From positions 4,278,001 to 4,342,000 of the forward strand of contig OY969891.1 in NCBI GenBank assembly GCA_963704355.1: a stretch of 64,000 nt of DNA. The letters run 5' to 3'. The stretch is from Bog-473 sp963704355 (GTDB taxonomy: Bacteria > Actinomycetota > Acidimicrobiia > Acidimicrobiales > RAAP-2). The position numbers and the translations under genes were made by a program. Of the stretch, positions 44,154 to 52,348 are shown in pieces. A model generated the notes under the pieces. That model ran no database searches. It was given only the letters and a program-made list of their open reading frames with translations, and was not told the origin of the DNA. Each line of letters begins with the position of its first letter. Within the stretch, counting starts at the first letter, position 1.

Positions 44154-45090
44154 GTGACTGTCGCGATTATTTCCCCAGCGCGATCACCCGATCGACGATT
44201 GGGTGAGTCGGCGCAAGAGATGCCTGCTATGAGCAGCCCAGATGAAGCCCTCGGTCACGACCGGATCGCGCTCGTAGTCGACCTGGAGCCGTCTGCTGTT
44301 CATGAGCCAGGCCCAGGTGCGCTCAACGATCCAGCGTTTCGGGAGTGCTTTGAATTGGCCGGGGTGGATGCGGTTCACCACTTCGACTCCGACGTGATGG
44401 TGTCGGCAGTGGTCGATGAAGGTGCGCTTGAAGCCGGCGTCGCACCAGAGTTTGGCAAAGCGTGTGGTGCGGTTGCGGGCACGGTCGGCCACCGTGATTC
44501 CGCCGACGTTGTCCGAGATGCTCGCCGCCACGACGGTGACCGCGATCAGGAGTCCGAGAGTGTCGACGACCCCGAAGGTCTTGCGGCCATTGATCTTCTT
44601 TCCGGCGTCAAAACCCTTGGTTTTCTTGCTCACCGTGGCTGCGGCGCGCACCGAGCGGGCATCGACGATGCCCGCCGACGGCTCTGCGTTGCGACCCTCT
44701 TTTGTGCGCACCGCCGCGGCCAGTCGCTCGGCGATACGCTCCCAGGTGCCGTCTCTGGACCACTCGAGGTGGTAGCGATGCACGGTGTTCCAGTTCGGGT
44801 AACTCTTCGGGAGAGCTCGCCACTGACAGCCGGTCGCCGTCACGTAGAAGATGGCGGCCACCACTCGGCGGCGATCCACCTTGACCGGACGGCCCATCGA
44901 TCCCGACGTCCAATACGGAGCAACCAGATCGGCGATGAGCTCCCACTCTTCATCGCTCATGTCGCCGTGCGTCGTTCGCCAAGTGCGCGCTGCTCCAACC
45001 GGGTCCGATTCCATACCGAACGCTACGCGATGACCGGACCCTCACAGGGGCTATTTGCACGATGACATGCCAAAATTTTCCGAACAGACT
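44154..45090 (-). mobile_element. IS5-family (IS427-like) insertion sequence, copy A
   Basis: A 937-base element with one transposase gene and weak terminal repeats (left GTGACTGTCGCG; right end reading inward AGTCTGTTCGG). The CTAA duplication fits the YTAR target of the IS427 subgroup. The sequence is identical to the copy that follows. Confidence 0.88.
44184..45014 (-). CDS. IS5-family transposase (copy A)
   Basis: A 276-residue single-frame DDE transposase. N-terminal helix-turn-helix region MSDEEWELIADLVAPY and RRVVAAIFYVTATGCQWRALPKSYPNWNTVHRYHLEWSRDGTWERIAERL identify the DUF4096/IS5 group. The catalytic triad is Asp118 (AGIVDARSV), Asp192 (LWCDAGFKRT) and Glu231 (WIVERTWAWL). The gene is intact and identical to copy B, so both could be active. 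It is on the minus strand of the element. Confidence 0.94.
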   Translation of the reverse strand: MESDPVGAARTWRTTHGDMSDEEWELIADLVAPYWTSGSMGRPVKVDRRRVVAAIFYVTATGCQWRALPKSYPNWNTVHRYHLEWSRDGTWERIAERLAAAVRTKEGRNAEPSAGIVDARSVRAAATVSKKTKGFDAGKKINGRKTFGVVDTLGLLIAVTVVAASISDNVGGITVADRARNRTTRFAKLWCDAGFKRTFIDHCRHHHVGVEVVNRIHPGQFKALPKRWIVERTWAWLMNSRRLQVDYERDPVVTEGFIWAAHSRHLLRRLTQSSIG

Positions 45091-45094
45091 CTAA

Positions 45095-46031
45095 GTGACT
45101 GTCGCGATTATTTCCCCAGCGCGATCACCCGATCGACGATTGGGTGAGTCGGCGCAAGAGATGCCTGCTATGAGCAGCCCAGATGAAGCCCTCGGTCACG
45201 ACCGGATCGCGCTCGTAGTCGACCTGGAGCCGTCTGCTGTTCATGAGCCAGGCCCAGGTGCGCTCAACGATCCAGCGTTTCGGGAGTGCTTTGAATTGGC
45301 CGGGGTGGATGCGGTTCACCACTTCGACTCCGACGTGATGGTGTCGGCAGTGGTCGATGAAGGTGCGCTTGAAGCCGGCGTCGCACCAGAGTTTGGCAAA
45401 GCGTGTGGTGCGGTTGCGGGCACGGTCGGCCACCGTGATTCCGCCGACGTTGTCCGAGATGCTCGCCGCCACGACGGTGACCGCGATCAGGAGTCCGAGA
45501 GTGTCGACGACCCCGAAGGTCTTGCGGCCATTGATCTTCTTTCCGGCGTCAAAACCCTTGGTTTTCTTGCTCACCGTGGCTGCGGCGCGCACCGAGCGGG
45601 CATCGACGATGCCCGCCGACGGCTCTGCGTTGCGACCCTCTTTTGTGCGCACCGCCGCGGCCAGTCGCTCGGCGATACGCTCCCAGGTGCCGTCTCTGGA
45701 CCACTCGAGGTGGTAGCGATGCACGGTGTTCCAGTTCGGGTAACTCTTCGGGAGAGCTCGCCACTGACAGCCGGTCGCCGTCACGTAGAAGATGGCGGCC
45801 ACCACTCGGCGGCGATCCACCTTGACCGGACGGCCCATCGATCCCGACGTCCAATACGGAGCAACCAGATCGGCGATGAGCTCCCACTCTTCATCGCTCA
45901 TGTCGCCGTGCGTCGTTCGCCAAGTGCGCGCTGCTCCAACCGGGTCCGATTCCATACCGAACGCTACGCGATGACCGGACCCTCACAGGGGCTATTTGCA
46001 CGATGACATGCCAAAATTTTCCGAACAGACT
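45095..46031 (-). mobile_element. IS5-family (IS427-like) insertion sequence, copy B
   Basis: Second 937-base copy, identical to copy A and in the same orientation, separated from it only by one CTAA. Its right end is 27 bases upstream of the MFS start codon. Confidence 0.88.
45125..45955 (-). CDS. IS5-family transposase (copy B)
   Basis: Identical in sequence to the 44184-45014 transposase: 276 residues, catalytic Asp118, Asp192 and Glu231 all present. Identity shows that one copy arose very recently or that the tandem is an assembly artefact. Confidence 0.94.
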   Translation of the reverse strand: MESDPVGAARTWRTTHGDMSDEEWELIADLVAPYWTSGSMGRPVKVDRRRVVAAIFYVTATGCQWRALPKSYPNWNTVHRYHLEWSRDGTWERIAERLAAAVRTKEGRNAEPSAGIVDARSVRAAATVSKKTKGFDAGKKINGRKTFGVVDTLGLLIAVTVVAASISDNVGGITVADRARNRTTRFAKLWCDAGFKRTFIDHCRHHHVGVEVVNRIHPGQFKALPKRWIVERTWAWLMNSRRLQVDYERDPVVTEGFIWAAHSRHLLRRLTQSSIG

Positions 46032-46058
46032 CTAAGAGGTACAAGGGGTGATCCGGCG

Positions 46059-47327
46059 GTGACCGCACAACGGGCTGGAACGAAGCCAGTGAGCACGCCC
46101 TGCTTCGACTGCCTCGATGAGGCGATCGCCGTCGATCACCCACATCTTCGAGCACCCAACGAGGTGGCCTTCTGGTTGATTGCCTACGTCTTCGCCGCCG
46201 TCATGCTGGGGACGACGCTGCCGACCCCCCTGTACGTCATCTACCAGATGCAGTGGCACTTCTCGTCCGCGGTCATCACCCTCATCTACGCGGTCTACGC
46301 CACAGGAGTACTCACTGCGCTGGTGTTCGCCGGCCGCGCCTCGGACCAGGTCGGACGGAGGCCGGTGCTCGCAGTCGTTCTCGCTTTCAGCGCTCTGAGC
46401 ACGGTCGTCTTCATCACGGCGTCATCCGTCGGGTGGCTCTTTGTGGGCCGTATCCTGACCGGCTTCTCCGCCGGCCTCGTGACCGGGACCGGGACGGCGG
46501 CACTGACCGAAATGCTGGGCCCGGCAAAGCCACGCCGGGCCTCGCTCGTCGCGACCCTCGTCAACACAGGCGGCCTCGGCCTCGGTCCGCTCGTGGCAGG
46601 CCTGTTCGCGCAATTTGCGCCGAACCCGACCGTGCTCGTCTTCGAGGTGTACCTGGTCTTGCTGGCGGTGGGAGCGGTTGCAGTGGCTGTGGTACCGGAG
46701 ACCGTTCCGCAACGTGAACGGCTCTCCCTTCGCTTCGCCGGCTTCGGCCTCCCGGTCGCGGGAAGGCGCCAGTTCCTCGCGGCCGGATTGGCTGGATTCG
46801 CCGCATTCGGCCTGCTTGGGATCTTCAGCGCGCTGGCACCCACGTTTCTCCGCGATGTTCTGCATCAGGACAATTACGCCATTGCCGGCGCTGTCGTATT
46901 CATGTTGTTCGGTGTCGCGACGGTCACCGAGGTCTGCGTGGGTCGCCTGGACTACCGCAAGGTCGTCTCTTTCGGGCTCGGTCTCTTGCTCTTGGTCCTC
47001 GCCCTCATTGTCGCTGGGTTGTCGCAGGCCTCATTGGGCCTGTTTTTGGCTGGCACCGCTGTGGGGGGGATCGCGGTCGGTTGCGTCTTCATCGGCAGCC
47101 TCTCGACCGCCAACCGGCTAGCTCCGCCCGAGCGAAGAGGACAGGTCGTCTCCTCGTATTTCGTGCTGTGCTACCTGGGACTCACGATCCCCGTGATCGG
47201 GGTCGGCATCTCCTCTGAGGACTACGGAATCTTCCGGTCTGTGCTCGTCTGTTCGATCGGTCTCGCCGTTCTGTCGGTCCTTTCGTTTGTCATCCTGCGG
47301 AGAGATCAGGCGGTGCCCAGCGGATAA
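46059..47327 (+). CDS. MFS transporter (drug-efflux-like)
   Basis: A 422-residue major facilitator with about 12 transmembrane helices. The MFS motif A is ALVFAGRASDQVGRRPVL, with GRILTGFSAGLVTGTGTAALTEMLGPAKPRRASLVATLVNTGGLGLGPLVAGLFAQFAP typical of the first half. The open frame reaches back into IS copy B (TTG 45996), but GTG 46059 with AAGGGG upstream is the likely native start. The C-terminal half has VGRLDYRKVVSFGLGLLLLVLALIVAG. The insertion just upstream may have changed its expression. Substrate unknown. Confidence 0.88.
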   Translation: MTAQRAGTKPVSTPCFDCLDEAIAVDHPHLRAPNEVAFWLIAYVFAAVMLGTTLPTPLYVIYQMQWHFSSAVITLIYAVYATGVLTALVFAGRASDQVGRRPVLAVVLAFSALSTVVFITASSVGWLFVGRILTGFSAGLVTGTGTAALTEMLGPAKPRRASLVATLVNTGGLGLGPLVAGLFAQFAPNPTVLVFEVYLVLLAVGAVAVAVVPETVPQRERLSLRFAGFGLPVAGRRQFLAAGLAGFAAFGLLGIFSALAPTFLRDVLHQDNYAIAGAVVFMLFGVATVTEVCVGRLDYRKVVSFGLGLLLLVLALIVAGLSQASLGLFLAGTAVGGIAVGCVFIGSLSTANRLAPPERRGQVVSSYFVLCYLGLTIPVIGVGISSEDYGIFRSVLVCSIGLAVLSVLSFVILRRDQAVPSG

Positions 47328-47468
47328 ACGCGGTCGACCCTGGGCGCCCGGCCGGTCCGGAAGGCCAGCCTGGCCAGGCGCGGAGGTTAGGAGTCGACGA
47401 CGACCTTGAGGAACTCGACACGCGTTTCGAGCACAACGCTGCGTGATTGCGTTTGGCTTGTCAGCGAG

Positions 47469-48071
47469 TCAGACCGAGGATTCCTCGCCGTGCTGTGTCT
47501 CGGTGCCCTCCGAGAAGACCCACCGTGGGTACCCCTGTCGAAGGACGTCGAGATGCATGCTCCAGTCACGGTCGGTCAGCGGCCTGATGTTGCTGAGGAT
47601 CACGCTGCTGCCCGAGTCGCGAAATCCCCACGAGAACCCCATAAGAGGTACGACTCGCCGTGCCTTCAACTGCGCCACCTCGTCGAGGGGAGTTGTGGCC
47701 AGGAAGCTGTGCGCCACCCACTCGAGGGGTTCCCGGGCCGAACGCGAGGGCGCGTCGAAGAGAACGGGGCGCTGCCCGTACCAGCAGTAAGGCGAGGGGG
47801 CGTCGCCGAAAAGCCCGAAGGGATCGAGTTCGAACCGCACACCGCCGGATTCGTTGTCCGTTGAGCGAACGAGCTGCACCCATCCGAGCATCGAGCGGTA
47901 GCCGCGCTCGGGAAAGTCGACGGTTGCCGTACAGACGGGAAAGCCTGTCGCAACCGGCCACCAACATCCATAGAAGTCAGGATCCCTGTTCGGGGCAGAC
48001 TCGACATGGACGCGGCCGGCCTCGCCTCGCCAAGTAAACCTTGCGTCGAAGACCTTGGTACCTTCGCTCAT
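47469..48071 (-). CDS. Hypothetical protein
   Basis: A 200-residue protein starting MSEGTKVFDARFTWRGEAGRVHVESAPNRDPDFYGCWWPVATGFPVCTATVDFPERGYRSMLGWVQLVRSTDNESGGVRFELDPFGLFGDAPSPYCWYGQRPVLFDAPSR. The ATG 48071 follows AAGGAGAG. It is rich in Trp, Tyr and Cys. No known domain recognised, no membrane segment or signal peptide. It lies between the MFS and DUF2252 genes of the accessory stretch. Confidence 0.65.
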   Translation of the reverse strand: MSEGTKVFDARFTWRGEAGRVHVESAPNRDPDFYGCWWPVATGFPVCTATVDFPERGYRSMLGWVQLVRSTDNESGGVRFELDPFGLFGDAPSPYCWYGQRPVLFDAPSRSAREPLEWVAHSFLATTPLDEVAQLKARRVVPLMGFSWGFRDSGSSVILSNIRPLTDRDWSMHLDVLRQGYPRWVFSEGTETQHGEESSV

Positions 48072-48236
48072 GACGAAACTCTCCTTGAGCTCGGTTGGGG
48101 TTGCGTGCTCCAACCCCTCGACCTGGACTCCCTGCCACGCTGAGTGAACGCCTGTCCAACACCCTGACCTGTCTGTCGGCTCTCACACGCAACAGGAAAC
48201 GAACAAAGCGGCGTTCGTCGAGCGCGTTCGTCGAGT

Positions 48237-49709
48237 TCAGAGCCCGCTCTGCGCAATGATCCGCCCCGTTGCCGCCGCTTTCGCCAATGCGTGGTAATCG
48301 CGCTCACTTTGGTCGGCATAAGCAACAGCGAACTCGCCGATGGCCTGGTCGAAAGTGGTGCCACCGCCGAGGTACGCGGCGATCGCCATGGCGTCGCCCG
48401 AACGTGCGTGCGATCGGGCGAGCGTCCAGGCGCACAGCTCCCCGTAGATCTTCATGCCGCGAGGCGACATCGCTTCGATGTCCAGCGAGAACTTCCAGTC
48501 CCAGAGCTGGCGGATGTAAAAGTCATGACTCCTCCCGTCGAGCCACTTTTCGGCGCGCGCCCAGCCGAGGAAGATGTCGCTTGCCGCCTGGATGAGTCGC
48601 TGACCCTCGACGACCCTCTGCCCTTGGTTGTCGTAGGTGCTCGCGCCGGCGAACGGGGCCAGTACGGACTCCTGCGCCTCCTTTACCTGCAGGAAGAGGG
48701 GATCAGTTTCCTCCATGTTGTGGAACAGGAAGATCCAGCAGCGCGTTCCTACGCTGCCGACCCCGACCACCTTGCGGGCCATGTCGACCAGGCGGTACCG
48801 CTCGAACAAGAACCGCCGATCACCTTGGAGCGACCGGGTGTACTGCGCGAACAATTCCTCCAACTGCGCCGAGAAGTCTTCGCGTTCCTCTTCCCCCTGC
48901 AGCAAGTGAGACGCGGGCATGATCAGGGGTGGATCGGCGACGATGCGCATCTGGCCGTCGATTTCTTCACACAGTTTGGCAAAGGCGCGCATGCTGTCAC
49001 GGGTGTGCGCCTTTTCCAAGGCCCTCGCCAGCTGATCGCGGTCGGCCGTCGTCATCCGCGGCAAGAACTCTTTCTGCACGACATCCAAGCCGGCGCGGAT
49101 GTACCAGACGTCCAGATTGCTCATCCCGGCGAACGTCCGCATCGCTTCCCGGTAGCGCCTTGCCGCCGTGGTAACGACCTGACGTCGTTGCGAGCGGGAA
49201 AATGAGTTGTCCCGGGCCGCCACTTCCAGGCTGGTGGCTAACCGCTTGACGTCCCATTCCCACGGACCGGGCAATGTCTCATCGAAATCGTTGACCGAGA
49301 AAAGGAACTTCCGTTCGGGCGTGGCGAAGATGCCAAAGTTCGAGAGGTGGGCGTCGCCACACGCCTGCACGACCAGACCGGTCGAGGGTGTGGAGGCCAA
49401 GTCGCTGGCCATGGGCAGCGCAGCCCCTCGGAAATATGAGAACGGTGACGCCAGCATTCGTCCGTACCGGATCGGCACCAGTTCTGGCACCCTCGACCTC
49501 GCCTGTTCTTCCAACAGGTCAATCGGGTTTGGCCGGTTCGCGGGTGGATCGAAGACCGCGTGGCTTTCCCGTGGCAGCAAGGTGCGCGCGCTCTTGCCGC
49601 GACCTATTCGCTCAGCCGAAGTGAGCGTTCCCAGTTCGCCATCCAGTTGGGCAACGCCGCCACTCAGCTGATGGACATTTGCGGATACAACCAAATTTGC
49701 ATGAGCCAT
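48237..49709 (-). CDS. DUF2252 family protein
   Basis: A 490-residue DUF2252 protein, an uncharacterised family with a kinase-like look. Marks are LVPIRYGRMLASPFSYFRGAALPMASDLASTPSTGLVVQACGDAHLSNFGIFATPERKFLFSVNDFDETLPGPWEWDVKRLATSLEVAARDN, which resembles the HxD/DFD motifs of aminoglycoside-phosphotransferase-like enzymes (GDAHLSNFG and NDFDETLPGP). Also VVGVGSVGTRCWIFLFHN. ATG 49709 is preceded by GGGAGGC; the frame starts upstream at 49820 without a better site. Biochemical role unknown. Confidence 0.88.
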   Translation of the reverse strand: MAHANLVVSANVHQLSGGVAQLDGELGTLTSAERIGRGKSARTLLPRESHAVFDPPANRPNPIDLLEEQARSRVPELVPIRYGRMLASPFSYFRGAALPMASDLASTPSTGLVVQACGDAHLSNFGIFATPERKFLFSVNDFDETLPGPWEWDVKRLATSLEVAARDNSFSRSQRRQVVTTAARRYREAMRTFAGMSNLDVWYIRAGLDVVQKEFLPRMTTADRDQLARALEKAHTRDSMRAFAKLCEEIDGQMRIVADPPLIMPASHLLQGEEEREDFSAQLEELFAQYTRSLQGDRRFLFERYRLVDMARKVVGVGSVGTRCWIFLFHNMEETDPLFLQVKEAQESVLAPFAGASTYDNQGQRVVEGQRLIQAASDIFLGWARAEKWLDGRSHDFYIRQLWDWKFSLDIEAMSPRGMKIYGELCAWTLARSHARSGDAMAIAAYLGGGTTFDQAIGEFAVAYADQSERDYHALAKAAATGRIIAQSGL

Positions 49710-49837
49710 CACGGCGCCTCCCGCGATCGGTTGAGAGGTTACTACGCAGGAGTCAAAAAACTCGCGACGGGCGGCACCCGTCCGCTCTTGATGCATGTCC
49801 GACCCGCTCCGCACAGACACGCCGTAGCATCGGGCGG

Positions 49838-50689
49838 ATGTCGGAACGGGAGAGCCTGGGCGTCGACGCCGCCTACCTGCGCGAGCATCAGTACAAGGAC
49901 CCGAACAACCTCAACGCGCGCGTCGCCTTGCACGCCCGCTTCGCCCGGGCCGACGAACCGTGGTACCCGTGGCTGGTCGGCCTGATCGACTGGCCTGAGC
50001 GCGGGGACGTCCTGGAGACGGGGTGCGGCCCCGGCCATCTCTGGGTCAACGTGGCGCCGCTCCTGCCGCGGCTGCGCCTCACCCTGACCGACCTCTCCGA
50101 GGGCATGCTGGAGGCGGCACGGGCCGCTGTCGAACCGGTGGCGTCGCTGGAGCTGGTGGCCACGCCCGCGTGCGACGCGCAGGACCTGCCGTTTCCCGAC
50201 GACTCGTTCGACGTCGTCGTGGCCAACCACATGCTCTACCACGTGCCCCAGCCCGAACGGGCCGTCGCGGAGTTCGCCCGCGTCCTGCGGCCGGACGGTG
50301 TCCTCATGGCGGCGACGAACGGCCCCAACCATCTCGACGCGATCACCGAGATCTCGCGCCAGATCCTGGGATGGTCGTCGCTCGACTTCGTCGACCGGCG
50401 CTTCGGCGCCTCGAACGGCGGCGCCATCCTCGCCACTGGCTTTGCGAGTGTGGCGTGGCACGAGCACCCGAGTCGCATGGAGTGCGACGACCCCGCCGCC
50501 GTCCTCGCGTACATCACGTCGTCCGCCGCCGGCCAGGAGGCCGCCCCCGATCGGCTGGCGGCCCTCTCCGACGCGGTCGAAGCCCGTTTCCGCGACGCGG
50601 GCGGGGTGCTGCAGATGTCGATGGAGTCCGGCTGCTTCGTGGCACGGGAGCCCGCACCTGGGACATCACCTCACTCGGTGACCGGCTGA
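49838..50689 (+). CDS. Class I SAM-dependent methyltransferase
   Basis: A 283-residue methyltransferase. SAM motif GDVLETGCGPGHLWVNVAPLLPRLRLTLTDLSEGMLEAARAA, then ATPACDAQDLPFPDDSFDVVVANHMLYHVPQPERAVAEFARVLRPDGVLMAATNGPNHLDAI, typical of the Methyltransf_11 group. ATG 49838 is the first good start (MSERESLGVDAAYLREHQYKDPNNLNARVALHARFA). The same N-terminal phrase occurs in a widespread actinobacterial family. Acceptor unknown. Confidence 0.88.
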   Translation: MSERESLGVDAAYLREHQYKDPNNLNARVALHARFARADEPWYPWLVGLIDWPERGDVLETGCGPGHLWVNVAPLLPRLRLTLTDLSEGMLEAARAAVEPVASLELVATPACDAQDLPFPDDSFDVVVANHMLYHVPQPERAVAEFARVLRPDGVLMAATNGPNHLDAITEISRQILGWSSLDFVDRRFGASNGGAILATGFASVAWHEHPSRMECDDPAAVLAYITSSAAGQEAAPDRLAALSDAVEARFRDAGGVLQMSMESGCFVAREPAPGTSPHSVTG

Positions 50690-50704
50690 CGCCCGCCTCG
50701 GCGC

Positions 50705-51478
50705 TCAGCTCCCGGTCGTGCCCCTGCGGTGGATCATGCGCTGCCAGTCGGCGTCGACCAGCGGCGCCTCGGCGCTGCGGCCGTTGCCGGTCACGATCTC
50801 GAGCATGCGTCCCGGCAGCACCTCAATGAAGATGCCGTCGGCTTCGGCCGTCAACTCTCCTTCGTTGAAGATGCCACCCCACGTGAAGATCTTGCGTCCT
50901 TCGCGGCGCATGTAACGCGCGGCCAGGTCGAGCGGCGCGAGAAGCGGCGTCGGGCGGTGATAGCGGATCTTGAGGGTGCCGGTCATGCCGGCCTGGTTGG
51001 ACACCAGGTTGGCCAGGCCGAGCATCTCGTCGAAGACCTCGGCAATGACTCCGCCGTGCACACAGGTCGGAGGGCCTTCGTACTGGTAGCCGAAGCTGGC
51101 GCGGCCGCGCACCTCGCGACCGCCGTCCTCGCCGGTCACCGCCCACACCTCGACCGGCGGCGCGATGGGGTTGGCGTAGCCCGTCATGGGGCTGGTGGGG
51201 AAGTAATCCTGGGGATGGCCCTGGGGCAGGGGTTTCTGGCGCGTGACCTTGACCGGGGGCGCCGCGGACTCCAGCCGGTTGGCCACCTCGTCCAGCTGCG
51301 ACGCCGCCTCGTTGAGGTCCTCCTCGCTCAGCGGCTGGCCGACCACGACCGAGCTGATGCGCCGCACGGCCGCCGCCACCCGGTTGAGCCCCTCGTCGCC
51401 GGTCGACTCCGCCGGCCCGTCGACCCCCGGGAATCCCTCGCCCGGTGCCGGCTCGAGCTGTTCGCCGGCCTCGGTCAC
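50705..51478 (-). CDS. Hot-dog fold thioesterase (PaaI-like)
   Basis: A 257-residue protein. An N-terminal helical/acidic region (about 1-90) precedes a 4HBT/PaaI-type hot-dog domain (ASFGYQYEGPPTCVHGGVIAEVFDEMLGLANLVSNQAGMTGTLKIRYHRPTPLLAPLDLAARYMRREGRKIFTWGGIFNEGELTAEADGIFIEV). The PTCVHGGVIAEVFDE segment carries the active-site Asp/Glu of this family. Its start overlaps the stop of the enoyl-CoA hydratase gene by four bases. Hydrolysis of an acyl-CoA in the same pathway is a likely role. Confidence 0.88.
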   Translation of the reverse strand: MTEAGEQLEPAPGEGFPGVDGPAESTGDEGLNRVAAAVRRISSVVVGQPLSEEDLNEAASQLDEVANRLESAAPPVKVTRQKPLPQGHPQDYFPTSPMTGYANPIAPPVEVWAVTGEDGGREVRGRASFGYQYEGPPTCVHGGVIAEVFDEMLGLANLVSNQAGMTGTLKIRYHRPTPLLAPLDLAARYMRREGRKIFTWGGIFNEGELTAEADGIFIEVLPGRMLEIVTGNGRSAEAPLVDADWQRMIHRRGTTGS

Positions 51479-52275
51479 GTGTGCGTGTAGTTGGGCGGGC
51501 GCTTCTCGGCGAACGCCTTCTGCCCCTCGGCCGCGTCGTTGCTCGAGAAGACGGGCCAGCCGATCTCGAGTTCGCGGGCCAGGCCGTCGACTTCGGACAT
51601 GCCCTCGGTCTCGCGCACGCTGCGCAGAATTGCCTCCACCGCCAACGGGCCGTTCGCGCCGATGACGGCTGCGATCTCTAGCGCCTTGTCCAGCGCCTCG
51701 CCGTCGGGCACGACGTGCCCGATGAGCCCGATGCGCAGCGCCTCCTCAGCCGGCACCTCGCGCGCTGTGAGCAGCAGCTCCATGGCGAGCGTGTAGGGGA
51801 TCTGGCGGCGCAGGCGGACCGTCGACCCGCCCAGGGGGAACAGCCCGCGCTTGGCCTCGAAGACGCCGAACACCGCGCCCTCGCCGGCCACCCGGATGTG
51901 GGTCGCCTGCAAGATCTCGGTCCCTCCCGCCACCGCCCAGCCCTCGACGGCGGCGATCAGAGGCTTCTTGAGGTCGTAGTGCCGTAGGAGCGCCTTCCAG
52001 TGCAGGTCCGGGTCCTCCTGCGTCCGACGCTGGTACTTCTCGGCGTCGCTGCCACCCATGGCCTTGAGGTCCATGCCGGCGCAGAACGTCCCGCCGGCGC
52101 CGGTGAGGATGGCGCACCGGATGTCGTCGTTGCCGTCGATCTCCTCCCAGGCGTCCTTCATGCCGACCAGCATGGGCAGGCTCAGCGCGTTCTTGGCCTC
52201 GGGCCGGTTCATCGTGACGATCGCCGTCGCGCCGTCGCGCTCGAACGTCAGGTGTTCAGTCGATACCGATTCCAC
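51475..52275 (-). CDS. Enoyl-CoA hydratase (EchA-type)
   Basis: A 266-residue crotonase. Motifs are ATAIVTMNRPEAKNALSLPMLVGMKDAWEEID, GAGGTFCAGMDLKAMGG (oxyanion hole), AVEGWAVAGGTEILQATHIRVAGEGAVFGVFEAKRGLFPLGGSTVRLRRQIPYTLAMELLLTA and the C-terminal FSSNDAAEGQKAFAEKRPPNYTHT. The Glu in VFEAKRGL is in the region of the first catalytic Glu of hydratases; the second is less clear. It resembles mycobacterial EchA19-like proteins. Operon: thiolase, this gene, thioesterase. Confidence 0.9.
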   Translation of the reverse strand: MESVSTEHLTFERDGATAIVTMNRPEAKNALSLPMLVGMKDAWEEIDGNDDIRCAILTGAGGTFCAGMDLKAMGGSDAEKYQRRTQEDPDLHWKALLRHYDLKKPLIAAVEGWAVAGGTEILQATHIRVAGEGAVFGVFEAKRGLFPLGGSTVRLRRQIPYTLAMELLLTAREVPAEEALRIGLIGHVVPDGEALDKALEIAAVIGANGPLAVEAILRSVRETEGMSEVDGLARELEIGWPVFSSNDAAEGQKAFAEKRPPNYTHT

Positions 52276-52348
52276 GGTCCCCTCCAGAGGTAGGCGCCGA
52301 TGCGGATGTGCGTGACGACGTGCGGGTGACCCGGAACGCTCGGCGACC

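Larger units (their letters stand above)
44150..46035. repeat. Tandem pair of IS copies with shared CTAA target repeats
   Basis: CTAA at 44150-44153, 45091-45094 and 46032-46035 flank and separate two identical 937-base elements. The period is 941 bases. Confidence 0.92.

Noticed and set aside
44154..46006. Plus-strand 303-codon frames inside both IS copies
   Set aside because: They are antisense to the transposase genes and identical between copies only because the IS is identical.
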